Part shown: in pieces, positions 23,170-33,142 of the stretch
How positions within the stretch are numbered: position 1 is the stretch's first letter
Layout: each line of letters begins with the position of its first letter
Origin: Pseudocercospora fijiensis CIRAD86
Taxonomy: Eukaryota; Ascomycota; Dothideomycetes; Mycosphaerellales; Mycosphaerellaceae
Direction: 5' to 3'
Assembly: GCF_000340215.1 (NCBI RefSeq)
Contig: NW_006921532.1
Span: forward strand, 1,963,337-2,027,336
DNA: 64,000 nt
Translations under genes and position numbers: made by a program
The notes under the pieces: model-generated
Database searches by the model: none
The model's input: the letters and a program-made list of their open reading frames with translations, nothing else
What the model was told of the DNA's origin: nothing

Positions 23170-23850
23170 GCTCTAAATTCAACTCCGCCCTATCTCGGAG
23201 GCTAAGGTACCGAGCGGAAACCCTATAGCTTATATTCACTCGGTTGTCGCGGAGCGCTTATAGGTAAGGTATTAGAAAAGAGTATAAAAAGTACAAGAAG
23301 AGTATCCTAGGATATAGGTCGTAAGTGAATAAGAGTAGTACGCCTAGTTATTTATATAGTACGTTACTCTATACGACTAAGAGCCTATATTATCTTATGC
23401 TTCGCTTATAAGACCTCGACTCTACTAGTATACTATCGATCTCTTCCTCGGTCGCTAATACGCTGTCTTAATTCTTCTTCGAGTTGCCGGACTTAGTATG
23501 TATCTATAGCTATATAATAGCGCTATACATTATAGAGAATTTCTCGTTAAAGTTTCTCTCTCGTAGGCTTGCTATCTGCCTCGTAGTACAGAGGATCAAA
23601 GTGCTAATACTAAAGAATCTCCTTATAGTTAGGATACTAGGGCTCCTTAGGACCTTTGTATTTTAGGTCTAAATAGAGACGTATTATAAACGTTCTATCG
23701 CCCTTTCGCTTACTACCCGCTAGGTCGCGATATGCGAAGAAACTAATCTAAATGTAGCTCGTCTCTATAATAGCCGAGTGAATATAGAGCGCTAGGTTTC
23801 TACTTCGTACCTTAGATTTAGGGACGGCGCGGAGATAAAATTAGAAATAT
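23170..23850 (-). pseudogene. Unidentified minus-strand ORF between the two H3-like genes
   Basis: One minus-strand frame is continuous apart from RIP-type stops: ALYIHSAIIETSYIxISFFAYRDLAGSK, then LDLKYKGPKEP, PLYYEADSKPTREKL, and a helical stretch (VRQLEEELRxRISDRGRDR). It is bounded on both sides by AGCCGGC motifs (23150s and 23860s). I do not recognise the family. Recombinase-like fungal domains came to mind, but no catalytic pattern can be shown. Part of it is duplicated in copy 2. Confidence 0.45.
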
Positions 23851-23930
23851 AGCCGGTACCTATAGCCGGTAAAAGGATGCGAAAATGGGCCTCCTCCTAG
23901 GTTAATCTAACGACTAAATACAATTTCTAA

Positions 23931-24524
23931 CTAATCCGCTATAAACCGACGCCGAATTTTAGCTAGAAGCTGTATATCTTTATTTTAAAGAGTAACCCGC
24001 TTCGTATAGATAGCAAGGAGGTTTAAAAGCTTAAGCTCGGTTACGAGAAATGCCTCCGTAGCTTCCTAAAGAGCACTAATCGCCTTAGCCGTAAATCGCA
24101 TACTAGACCGAAAATCTAATATAATTTCTCGGACAAGTCGCTAGAAGGGAGTCTTAGGGATTAAAAGCTCGGTCCCTCTTTTGTTTTAGAAAAGCCGGAT
24201 CTAGCGAAGGGCAATAGTACCTAGTTTAAAGCGCCGCTTCTTTGTCGTCGAGTCCTACCTTGTTCCCTTTCTTTTAATAGAAAGATAACTTTTCTTCGCG
24301 ATAGTCTTCGTCCGCCTACTCTTTTTAGCCTTCTCCTATCTATCTATAGCCTTCTTATTTTTCGGTACTGTTTTCCGAGGAACCCCCTTCCTTCGTATAT
24401 ACTACGGAGAGCCTTACTCTTCCGATATCTCGTTCTCGCTACGGTCTCCCTATACTTAGCTTGCTTTACCCTTGCCCTTTAGCCTCTAAAGATATTTATC
24501 TGCGCGTTTAGGCGACGAGGGCAT
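23931..24524 (-). pseudogene. Histone H3-like gene B of hAT copy 1
   Basis: A 198-codon single-exon frame with an intact ATG at 24524-24522 (MPSSPKRADKYL) and a TAG at 23933-23931. An N-terminal tail of about 101 residues rich in Lys and Arg (including RRKGVPRKTVPKNKKA) precedes a full H3 fold: RRFKLGTIALR, GTELLIPKTPFxRLVREI, LDFRSSMRFTAKAISAL, EATEAFLV, LAIYTKRVTL and NKDIQLLAKIRRRF. The order, spacing and PKTPFxRLVREI/DIQLLAKIR signatures are diagnostic of H3. The tail length is like that of centromeric H3 variants, but loop 1 lacks their usual insertion. All internal stops are TAG or TAA at Gln/Trp-type positions. It is clearly different from gene A, so not a simple duplicate. Confidence 0.9.
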
Positions 24525-24894
24525 ATCGGTAGGACCTAGAAAATTAATAAGCATATAATCGTAAGGAGATATTAATACTTCTTACCTTCTAGAATAAATA
24601 GTCTTCTATTAAACCGCCTTATTAGGTTATCGTTAGATTCGAATAAAGGATAGTAGCTTAAGGAAGGGGAGGTAGCCGGCTTAGGAAGGCCCGAAGAGCC
24701 GAATCCTTAAGGCATATTTGTCTTTAAGAATATAGGAAAAGGGAAGAAGGAGAGGAAGAGCGAATAGAGAATTAGAAATAGTCCGTAGGTAAGCGGGGTC
24801 GGTTACTATAGCAACTAGTCTGTTTAGGTCCTAGGAATTCGAAACACATTTCGGATATATACCGGCTATATATACCGGCTATATTACCTTATAC

Positions 24895-27800
24895 GTAAAC
24901 GCTTCGTCTCCTTAAAGCTGCTCTAAGCCTATATACGTTTCCGCTTCTCGACCCGGTATCGCCTTCTACCTCCGCCCTCCTCCTCTTCGTTATCGCTAAT
25001 TAGGGTTTCGCTTAGACTAAATTTCGCATTCTCTTCGCGCTCTTAGGTTTCTTCGATCTTAAGGTTTTCTAATTCCTCGATTAACTCCTTTAGTATAATC
25101 TTTAGTAACCTACCTTAGCGATTCTAGTAGAGGAGATAGTATCGGAATACTATAATAGATTCGAAGGTAGTAGGCGAGTATATTCGATTAAAGCGGCCCT
25201 AGTAACGAGCGATACTAAAAGACCTCTTATAGCCTATACCTACGCTCGGGATAGCGAGGACGTCCCGAGCGACCGACGCTATCGTTAGAAACTTAGGCTC
25301 TAACCGCTACTATATAGCGAGAATATCGTCTCCGAATTCGTCTAGAAGACCGGTAAGATCTAGAGATTATTAGCCCTCTTTCTGAGCCTACGGGTTTATA
25401 CTTACTTGCGCGCCGATAGAGATCGAACTCTTCTTTATTTACTTTAGTAGTTGCTTCCTCTTCTGCCTCTACTTCCTGCCTACGAAACAGGTATAATATC
25501 GGAGCCTTCTAAACCTTCTTTTTCTTTATAGGAGCTATATTTAGACTAGTTTCTTTCCGACGCTCGTAGAATATCTTTTCTAGAATAGTCTAGTAATACT
25601 TCGGCTATACCTCGTCCGCCTTCTATTCCGGCCTCTACTAGTATATATCCTTTTCTACCGGGTTAAGCAAGTACGCAACGCTATAGATATCCCCGAACGA
25701 GTTAAAGGTAGTACTATAATATTTATGCAACTTAGTATAGGAGGTATCTATAGCTTTCGTTATAGCTACTTTCTAGGGAACGCTCTTCTTAGCTAGCTTA
25801 GCTACGGTTTCCTCGAGCTCGTTAAAGAGCTAGTTATAGTACGTAAAGATAAGGTAGATCGTCGGTCCTCGGGTTCTTCTAATCGTAGTAGTAACCTTCG
25901 CGTAATGCTTACTAATATCGACGAGATACTCTACTTAGCGCTATTCGGCGGCGGTAAGGCCGAGCTACTTAATGCCCTCGGAACTCTAATAGATCTCGAG
26001 AGCGGTACGTAAAGTATATCCCCTCGTAACTATATAGAAAGTCGAATCGAACCGGGTCTTAACGTCTTAGGTAAAACGGAGTAGGCGCTAAGGAGGCCGC
26101 TTTTACTATCGCTTATTCTATGCGATATTCTAGGCATCGGTTTTAGGGCGCTCGATTAGGTTCTTTTAAATAGCCTCGAATCGGTTATATCTCTATAAGC
26201 TCGAGTTCGTATATATTGCTAGACGACGAAGCTAGAGAAAAAGAGTTAGAACTATACTAGGTTACCGGCTATAGGTGCCGGCTACGGACAAAAGTTATAC
26301 CTTATATAAAACGAGAGCGAGGCTCTCTGCCTTATCCCGTCTTATTACTATAATAAGTTTCTCGACTTTCGACTTTGCTTTATCCTTATCTAGGATCTTC
26401 TATTAGTCGTCGTTTAATAGTGCAATTTTAAGCATCTTAAAGAGGGCTCGGATCGCGATTTAAACTATATAAGCGAGGTAGGGAAACTTCTATAGGGATG
26501 TAACTAGTAACGACGTCGGCTCCGATTTAATAGGGCTAGGGCTATTAATAGGCTCCTCTTTATCGTTATTATCGTGCGTATTGTCGTGCGTATCCGGAAT
26601 CGTAGCGAGCTTAATATTCGGAAGATTAAGCTAGATTGTAGACCTTATAATCTCCTCTACGTACTCGACCCTATCGATACAATTAGTAATTTTAAAGACA
26701 TATACGAGTAAATTGTATATACAACGCCTTATACAATGTTCGATTATTACTAGCGTTGTCCGTAGTAATCGAGATCAGTTTCGTTGTTACGCTAACCCTA
26801 TCTATTGCCGTATAGACAAGCTTCGCTATATCCTTACTAGTATAGGAACCTAGAATTTCAGGGAATCCGATTATAAGTTCCTAGAGTTTCTAATCCGAAT
26901 TAATAAAGTATAGCATAATCGAGAGGAAGGAGGCTCTTATAGTCCGGCTTAACTAGCTATCGATAGCAATAGCTACTTAGCGAGTATTACGGAGGATCTC
27001 CCGAATGTCGTCTAACGCAGCCTCTTTGTTCTTTTTAAACATAATACGCTAGGTTATCGCGCCGAGAAATAGGGGAGGGTAGTTTGTAAGATATAGGTAT
27101 ATCTTCTATATAGACTCCCTTTCGTAGAAGTCTTCCGGAAGACCGTTTATAGCTAGCATTTCGTTTGCTAGTTGCTTAAAGTCTTCGGGGGAGAAATCGG
27201 TAGCCTTTAATCCTAGAGCTTCCTTAAGCGTAGCCTATAATAATTAGCTAGATCTCTACGGTTAATTTAGGTAGCCGGAATCTATAGCCGGCAGCTGTAG
27301 CCGGTAGCTATAGCTAGCATTTTAGAAGACATACCTCTTTCTAGAACGCTATATCTATATCAACTCTCCTCTCTCCTTAAGATTCCCGATACTGTTTAGA
27401 ATAGAGATAGTTCGTAGGCGATAAGTTCCTATCCCCTAGTTTCGGGTGTTTTAAGATTAAACCGTAGAAGTTATAGATAATTACTAGTTAACCTTTAAGT
27501 CGAGAAGTCGTATAACGGTGTAATGCCCCCTCTAGAAAGAACTTCTAGAATGTGTCCGTTCGCTCCTTACTCCCCTATCGTATCGAGTACTTCCGGAGTT
27601 TACGCTCCTTCGAACGTAAGTATAAAGGGAACTATATCTTATAGACCTATTAATTGAACTGCTCTATATACTCGGGTTTCTAAAGATACGCCTAGCTAGC
27701 CTTTTCGAAGATTTCCGGGTTAATACTCGATGTTCTTATATCTCCGAACAACCTTCTACTTAGACTCCGTAAAGGTAAGGACTAGGTAGTAGTACCCTAT

Positions 27801-28080
27801 AATAAATTCCTACTACTAGGATTCGGAGAGGATAAATCTAGCCCTAATCGTAGTCTAGGACTCGATAGGCTCGAAGGTAAGTATACGACCTCCTCTCGAC
27901 GTTGTCGCAATCTCGCTCGTATACTAGACTGTTTCGACTATCGTCTCGTTATTACCCTTCCTAGTATAGCGCCTAGTGTATATACAATGTCGGTCGGCAT
28001 GTTTTAAGGTTTCGTACGGTAAGGTAAGGACTTAGGAGTAGTAGATGTATACTAGTAGCTATAGAGAAACACCCTTTCTT
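24895..28080 (-). pseudogene. hAT transposase of copy 1
   Basis: The minus-strand frame has the hAT core: YFINSDxKLxELIIGFPEILG, then VSVTTKLISITTDNASNNRTL (the ITxDNASNN signature, about 26730-26800), DVKTRFDSTFYIVTRGYTLR (TRWNST-type), KYYSTTFNSFGDIYSVAYLLNP, and the C-terminal dimerisation region LTIASVARDVLAIPSVGIG with YKRSFS. It ends in an acidic then basic tail (RRRYRVEKRKRI, about 24950). Introns are predicted at 26232-26300 and around 27260-27345, both with GT...AG ends and both containing AGCCGGC-like motifs. Upstream coding-like sequence to about 28080 is probably the N-terminal, DNA-binding part, but no BED finger can be shown. Inactivated by RIP stops. Confidence 0.85.
26232..26300 (-). 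other. Predicted transposase intron with GCCGGC motifs (69 bp)
   Basis: GTATAAC at the 5' end, two GCCGG-containing units (AGCCGGC, AGCCGGT) in the middle, and TTCTCTAG at the 3' end. Both flanking exons stay in the transposase frame (…LVLYK | LRRLAIYTNS…). Confidence 0.75.
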
Positions 28081-28129
28081 TTATAGCATCGTATCGTTAG
28101 GAATAGCTAGACAGTAAATAGCTAGCTAC

Positions 28130-28240
28130 CTTTTTTTTTGTTTCCTAGCTACCTAACTACTAGATTTTTTTTCCTAGCTACCCTAGCTAGCCTAACTACT
28201 AGAATTTCTTTCCTAGCTATCCTAACTACCTAAATTTTGC
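28130..28240 (-). repeat. Short tandem repeat near transposase start
   Basis: Three to four variants of a unit containing CCTAGCTACC-TAACTACTAGA-TTTTTT. Also at 62085-62190 in copy 2. On the minus strand it would read as basic Val/Arg-rich peptide or as leader sequence. Confidence 0.6.
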
Positions 28241-28269
28241 CTTCTATACGGCGGCTCTCTCCTACTAAC

Positions 28270-29590
28270 GGAACCGAGCTACTATACCTAACGAATCTAA
28301 GCTCGTTTTTAGTCTTAATCTATCCTCTTTCGGTATAAGATACTCGATAAGCAAATGCTTAGGCCGAGTCTAACTACGAGACCTAAGACTAACTAATAGC
28401 TCTATTAACTAATCCTAATCCTCGAACTCCTTCCGCTTCTTAGTAAAGACCTTAAAGAGCGCTCGAGCTTCTTCGGGTACCTACGGAGTAGTCGAGATAA
28501 AGCCGTATCGCTAAAATAGGTAATCCTTCGGAGGCTTATATAGAGATTTAGAGAATTCTAACGCTAACCTATCCTACTAGTAGCTTAGATTCCGGATACA
28601 AGCCCTCTCTACCTTAGTAAAGATTTTATATAGTAGTAGCACTCTGCCTTCGAGAAACGCTTTCTATTTAACTGTTAGTATCTACCGGCTACGAACGCCG
28701 GCTATATATGCCGAGTATAGAATAATTACCTATACCCCTTCCTCCTATAGTAACACTTCTACCGTCCCTAGATACCTAGCCCCGATCGCATTAATCGCAA
28801 GCTACTTTGCCTTTATAAACGTAAAGGCTTCGCTCTAATACTAATAAAGAAACTTCTACTCTATATCGAGGATATAAAGACGACTAGTCTCGATTCCAAT
28901 CCTTACTAGCTTTTCGTAGTAGCTTTAACTATGATTTTCTAGATTAATAGGACTTATACCTTAGCCCTTTACTAGTATCTCGTCTCTTTGACTATACTCG
29001 ATCTACTCCTAGCGCTTATCGTCTATAGCGTTAGGCCCTAAGACTGCACCTGTTACTAGATCGACGTATAGTATCTCCTCGCTTTTTTCAGTTCCTTTAT
29101 TCGTAGTATTAAGCTCTGTCGCGGCATCCTAAACTCTAGTATTGTTGTTCTCGGCTATCTAAACATCTCCGTTACTATCGGTCGTATCGATAGAGGTAGC
29201 GGCTATAGGTCTAAATACTATTAGTTAACGTATTAAAGAAAAATATGCCGGCTATAGCTGCTAGCTACGGCCGCTAGCTAGATTGACTTACGCTACTAGA
29301 ACTTTACGCTCGAAAACTAGCCGCAATTCTTTCCTCCTCTTAGCCTTCTCTTAGGTTGTCTTCTTATTCTAACCTTTACTTTTTTCTATAGGCGCTAGCT
29401 ATCGATAGAATGCCTTATTCCGCGCCTTTCTTCTCTTATCCTTAGCTCTTTTATCCTTATCTATCTTGTCCTTTCTCTCGCGGTCTCGTACGGAATTCTT
29501 CTTCGTAGAGTACTCCTCTTTAGTCTTGCGCTTTTTAGTTAGACGCTTAGGCAAAACAAACTCGCGGTCTTTAGTTCTATCTTCTGTTTA
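28270..29590 (-). pseudogene. Unidentified minus-strand gene at the right side of hAT copy 1
   Basis: Three coding-like blocks on the minus strand are separated by predicted introns that contain GCCGGC motifs (about 29225-29300, from GTAAGTC to TAACTAATAG; and about 28675-28740, ending TACTAACAG). The first block is very basic (LPKRLTKKRKTKEEYSTKK, ERKDKIDKDKRAKDKRRK). The second contains SEEILYVDLVTGAVLGPNAI and VRIGIETSRLYILDIE. The third has KPPKDYLF and PEEARALFKVFTKKRKEFED. I do not recognise the family; a nuclear protein is suggested only by the basic start. Confidence 0.5.
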
Positions 29591-29754
29591 GCGCGCGGCG
29601 CGCTTCTCTCTTACTATTGTAAGGGAAAGGGGCGGGGGCGTAGCGTATAGTAGTTATTGTTAGTATAGGTATAGAGGAAGAAGTTAAAAGTGTAAGAATA
29701 TCGCGAAGCCCTAATTGTTGCCGCCTACGTAACGTTATATAGGTAAGCTTTCGC

Positions 29755-29842
29755 AACTACGGCAACTACGCCCTAGCAATAGCAACTACGCCCTAGCAAC
29801 GGCAACTACGCCCTAGCAACGGCAACTACGCCCTAGCAACGG
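29755..29842 (+). repeat. 20-bp minisatellite in hAT copy 1
   Basis: About four units of CAACTACGCCCTAGCAACGG. Copy 2 has a matching array at 63729-63823 plus an extra block at 63904-63946. Confidence 0.8.
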
Positions 29843-30044
29843 TAATAAAGCGTAGTAAATACAACCTAGTAACTATTATAGCCGGCAATCGTAGCCGGTA
29901 GTCGAATAAGAGTGTCCTTATAGTAAAACTAATACAGTCTCTAGTTCAAACTAGGAATCTATATAGTTCGAAAAAACCAAACCGGAACTAGGGAGCTAGT
30001 TCGCCGCTAAGAAACCAAACTATATACGTTTGGTAGTTCGGAAA

Positions 30045-30064
30045 CCGAACTACTACGGGGTCTA
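30045..30064 (-). repeat. hAT right terminal inverted repeat
   Basis: Reverse complement reads TAGACCCCGTAGTAGTTCGG, one mismatch from the left end. The target duplication CATCTTAC follows at 30065-30072. Confidence 0.8.
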
Positions 30065-30072
30065 CATCTTAC

Positions 30073-30990
30073 TATTAGAGTAAGATTTGCCTACAGCTAA
30101 GACTTAAGCATCGCCTGTCTATAGCATTCTATTTATAAACAGATAGTTAGACTAAAAGGCAGAATGCTACCCTATAGCAGTACCTACGCAGTTATATTAA
30201 CGAGAACCCTAACGACTAGGTCAACCTCCTATAGCCTATAGAATTCGTATACAACAACAGTATACACTTATCTACTAAGGTTTTACTATATATAGCTATA
30301 ATAGGCTAGAACGCTGCCTTACTATAAGACCTATTTACCTCGCTCGAGGCCGAGCGCAAGGAAAGGGAAGCGCGTTAAGTACTAATACCTAAGACGCTAG
30401 CGGCTATTAAGAGGGTTCAAAAGATGCGAGAGATTTACGCTAAGTTAGCTAATAAACTAGCAAAGGCCTAGGCATATTAGAAGGCCTACTATAATAAATA
30501 CTACACGCTAATAACTTTTAAGCAAGGCGATATAGTTATGCTAAGCACTAAGAACCTCCGTATCCGCAAACACCTATTACCTAATAGCAAAACAAGGCCT
30601 AAGCTTGTACTAAGATACATTAGCCTATTTTGAATCCGAGAACCGAAGGGTAATAGCTAGGCCTATTAGTTATGGCTCCTACTATACTACACTATCTATA
30701 ACACCTTCTATATCTCCCTCCTTAAGCTATACTACTACCGCGGAGATTCTAATAAAGAAGCCCCTACTAAACATAAAGAAATACTAGCCGACGGTAAAGA
30801 GCTATAGTCTATAGAACGTATCCTAAAGCACCGAACTAGGCAGGGCAAGAAGGAATACCTATTAAGATAGCAAGGCTATTTACTTAAATAGGACTCGTAG
30901 GAGGCTAAAGATTCCTTTAAGGATATAGCTAAGTTATTAAACGAGTATTAGACTAGCGTAAAGAATAAGAAGAAGGCTAAAAGCTCGTAA
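30073..30990 (+). pseudogene. Gypsy 3 pol, last segment (integrase end, chromodomain)
   Basis: It resumes the integrase frame after the hAT target duplication. It contains RQNATLxQYLRSYINENPSD, LEAERKEREAR, the FKQGDIVMLSTKNLRIRKH region (integrase C-terminal domain) and a chromodomain-like end (IERILKHRTRQGKKEYLL) to TAA at 30988-30990. Confidence 0.85.
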
Positions 30991-32202
30991 TGTTACTAAG
31001 GCTTAGGAATAATGCTACCCCCGGGGTGCTATTAGCTAACTAATTAGAGGCAAGCAATTGTTAGTAACAAAGGACAATAAGACTATACTATTATAGAATC
31101 CACCTCTTTACTAGCGCACCCTGCAAGACCCTTCTCTTAGCGCCCCTCTTACTCTTTTATTCTATCGAGGCCCTAAGGCCTAAGCGATCGATAAGAGCGC
31201 GCGCGCGCGTGCGAATAACGGTAATAAAGACGATAGCGTCGCGCTACGAGCTAGCAAAGGACGGCGCGGCTAGCGCGGCTATATTAGTAATAGTATTGCG
31301 GGGTGTGTTACTATTTAAGAAAGGAAGGACACCGCTATATTAGTAACGGTATTACTAAGTTATTATTAGTTAAAGAAGGAAATTAGAAGCAAGGTAAAGT
31401 TAGCGCTAAGACGGCTAGTACCGCTATTATTAATATTACTTGCTACTATTACTACGCCTACGGGCACAACCTTACCTATACTACGAGCCTAAGGCACCTT
31501 TAATTAAAACTTTAATTAAAACTTTAAGCCGCCTAGAAGATTAAGCGACTAATAGACTAACTAAGGGCAAAACTATAGAGCTAAGCTAGCTAGGGTCGAT
31601 CTTACGGACAATAGGTTACTCCTTAATCTATCTAACCCTTTAAGCGAGGCGAACCTTAACTACTACACTTGTAATAGCCTTTACCTATAGAAACTAGACG
31701 AGCTGTGTTTTTTCCGAAAAGATAAGATAAGATTAACAATTAAAGGCTACTAAACCTAACTAATTTAGGCTAGTAAAACTACGATAGTAAATAATAACCC
31801 TCGGAAGCGGACAAACCCTCGGGAGCGGACATTGCTAGGTCTTTTAAGAGTAGACGCAAAGAACTCGGTACGACATTACTTAGAGCGGAGGTAGGGCTAT
31901 AATACCTCGTATGTCTACCTATTATAGTAGGGAAGACGCGCTTGTATTGTAATTAGTCGAAGGCTCTCAATTCTTATAGATATATATTACTTTATAGTTT
32001 ATTATATATAGGGATAGCGTAGTTAGAGTTAGACATTGTACTATATTAGAGGTAAGGTTTAACATAGTTACATAATCGGTAGTTATACGTTTAATTTAGC
32101 GCGGACTAAGCGGCTTATTAGACCTACTAAGTTAGCGGCAATAGAGGTTAAGACTAGAACAAAGACCGGCTACGAGGGCGCGGCCTTTAGAAGGGAAGCG
32201 TG
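30991..32202. other. Gypsy 3 3' spacer
   Basis: Homologous to 2457-3612 and 7887-9092. It has a GCGCGCGCGCG run near 31197-31210 and an extra partial repeat near 31275-31375 (a TATTAGTAACGGTATT-like unit occurs twice). No supported gene. Confidence 0.6.
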
Positions 32203-32400
32203 TATTAGGACTAAAGAGGTTATACGTAATTAGTATATAACCGGGCTCGAGTAAAGCTAGGGTCTTAATGCCTTAGGTAGAGCTTAGCGCTTAGCCGTAG
32301 GCTAACTAGCCTGCCTTCCTCCTTCTCCTCCTAGTTCTCTATCGAATACTACACTAATTTACTACTACCCTATCTACCTACTAATATAACCCTTCTTATA
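32203..32400 (+). repeat. 3' LTR of Gypsy 3 (198 bp)
   Basis: It starts TATTAGG (TG now TA through RIP) and ends TTCTTATA. The same length as the 5' LTR, followed by the 5-bp duplication TAGAT. Confidence 0.85.
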
Positions 32401-32830
32401 TAGATCGAGTCTGCTTCTAGTAACGATATATATTTATCCGCTATCCTATAGAGCGCTTTGCTAACTCGCTTAATAATTAACTTAAAGGTACTAAACGAGT
32501 GCTAATATTCCTTTCTTAGCTGCCTTATAGATAGGTTATACGCTACGAAGTCTAAGAATATAACTACCTACTCCTCGACTAAGACTTTAATCGCGCTATA
32601 TAGATCTAAATCGCCGCCTTCCTTTAGCTCCTATATTAACTTATATAGTACCGGCTGTCTAAGACGTATTATATTATAACAATCCTACTCCGGACTATAT
32701 AGCACTCGAAAGGTCTCCTTTATACCTTTATTTAGCTCTATAAGAGTCTTAGTCTTACTAGACGGCTAGTACTACTATCTACGCGTATTTCGTTAAAAGA
32801 AGGGGATCGAGGCGGCGAGGGTCGCTCCGG
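32401..32830 (-). pseudogene. Harbinger transposase, N-terminal part
   Basis: The minus-strand frame has LVEExVVIFLDFVAYNLSIR and LRKEYxHSFSTFKLIIKRVSKALYRIADKYISLLEADSIYEKL, running directly into 10983 once Gypsy 3 is removed. This matches the helix-turn-helix-like region before the DDE core in DDE_Tnp_4 proteins. Limits approximate. Confidence 0.8.
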
Positions 32831-33142
32831 CGATAAGAACGACGACTATAGCGACTTAGATAGAGTCTATATTAGATATATAATAATAGTTAGAAAGAAG
32901 AGCTACTATAGAAACGACGAGAAGTCTATTATTTAGGGGCTAAAAGCACCTCTCGAGGTGTTTAGTAGGTTATTCGTATACAACTACCGCAATTAGTATC
33001 CCTAATAATCTCTTTACGATAACCTATAATCTATAATAGTCGTACGATTAAGAAGTATATAGTATTTAAGAAGCTATAGATTGTAGATTATTGCTAATAA
33101 TCTATAGGAAATAAGCCGATAATCTACAGAAGTATATAGGGC
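32401..33142. mobile_element. PIF/Harbinger element, right portion
   Basis: The right part of the split Harbinger element. The N-terminal third of the transposase lies at 32401-32830 on the minus strand. About 300 bases of degraded sequence follow, ending near the abrupt change to C-rich, non-RIP sequence at about 33143. AGGGCCTTATTCA at 33137-33149 might be its terminus (Harbinger ends often start GG-G), but no inverse partner was found. Confidence 0.65.

Larger units (their letters stand above)
20680..30064. mobile_element. hAT DNA transposon copy 1, 9385 bp, carrying histone H3-like genes
   Basis: The ends are TAGACCCCGCAGTAGTTCGG on the left and its near-perfect inverse on the right (one mismatch in 20), flanked by the 8-bp duplication CATCTTAC. 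The element encodes a hAT transposase on the minus strand, two H3-like genes on the minus strand, an unidentified plus-strand gene and at least two further unidentified minus-strand frames. At 9.4 kb it is several times larger than a typical hAT element. The second copy at 54205 is nearly identical and differs mostly by C/T and G/A changes, as expected from independent RIP. Confidence 0.92.
10984..32400 (+). mobile_element. Ty3/Gypsy element 3, full length, with two nested insertions
   Basis: A complete element: 5' LTR 10984-11181, gag, pol, 3' spacer and 3' LTR 32203-32400. It is flanked by the 5-bp direct duplication TAGAT (10979-10983 and 32401-32405). The inserted LINE (14954-19837) and hAT element (20680-30064) interrupt pol; without them the element is about 7.1 kb. 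It landed inside the Harbinger transposase gene. Being complete, it is the reference for what is missing in Gypsy 1 and 2. Confidence 0.9.

Noticed and set aside
23484..23666. Open plus-strand frame of 60 codons, Leu/Ile-rich.
   Set aside because: It is antisense to a longer minus-strand frame shared by both hAT copies, and the copy 2 version is not equally open.
23931..24524. Could the H3-like gene be a classic CENP-A?
   Set aside because: Tail length fits, but loop 1 (LDFRSSMRFTAKA) has no extra residues; left as H3-like variant.
29755..29842. Regular short repeats resembling a CRISPR array.
   Set aside because: Units are contiguous with no spacers and lie within a fungal transposon; it is a minisatellite.
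20680..30064. Large cargo-carrying element considered as a Starship or Crypton.
   Set aside because: It has inverted repeats, an 8-bp duplication and a hAT DDE transposase with ITTDNASNN; no tyrosine-recombinase gene at a terminus was seen.
1..33142. Reading TAG as Gln or Trp gives long clean proteins, suggesting a reassigned genetic code.
   Set aside because: The oxidoreductase gene in the island ends with TAG, island genes have no internal TAG, and the CpA/TpG depletion of the blocks explains TAG at Gln/Trp codons as RIP.
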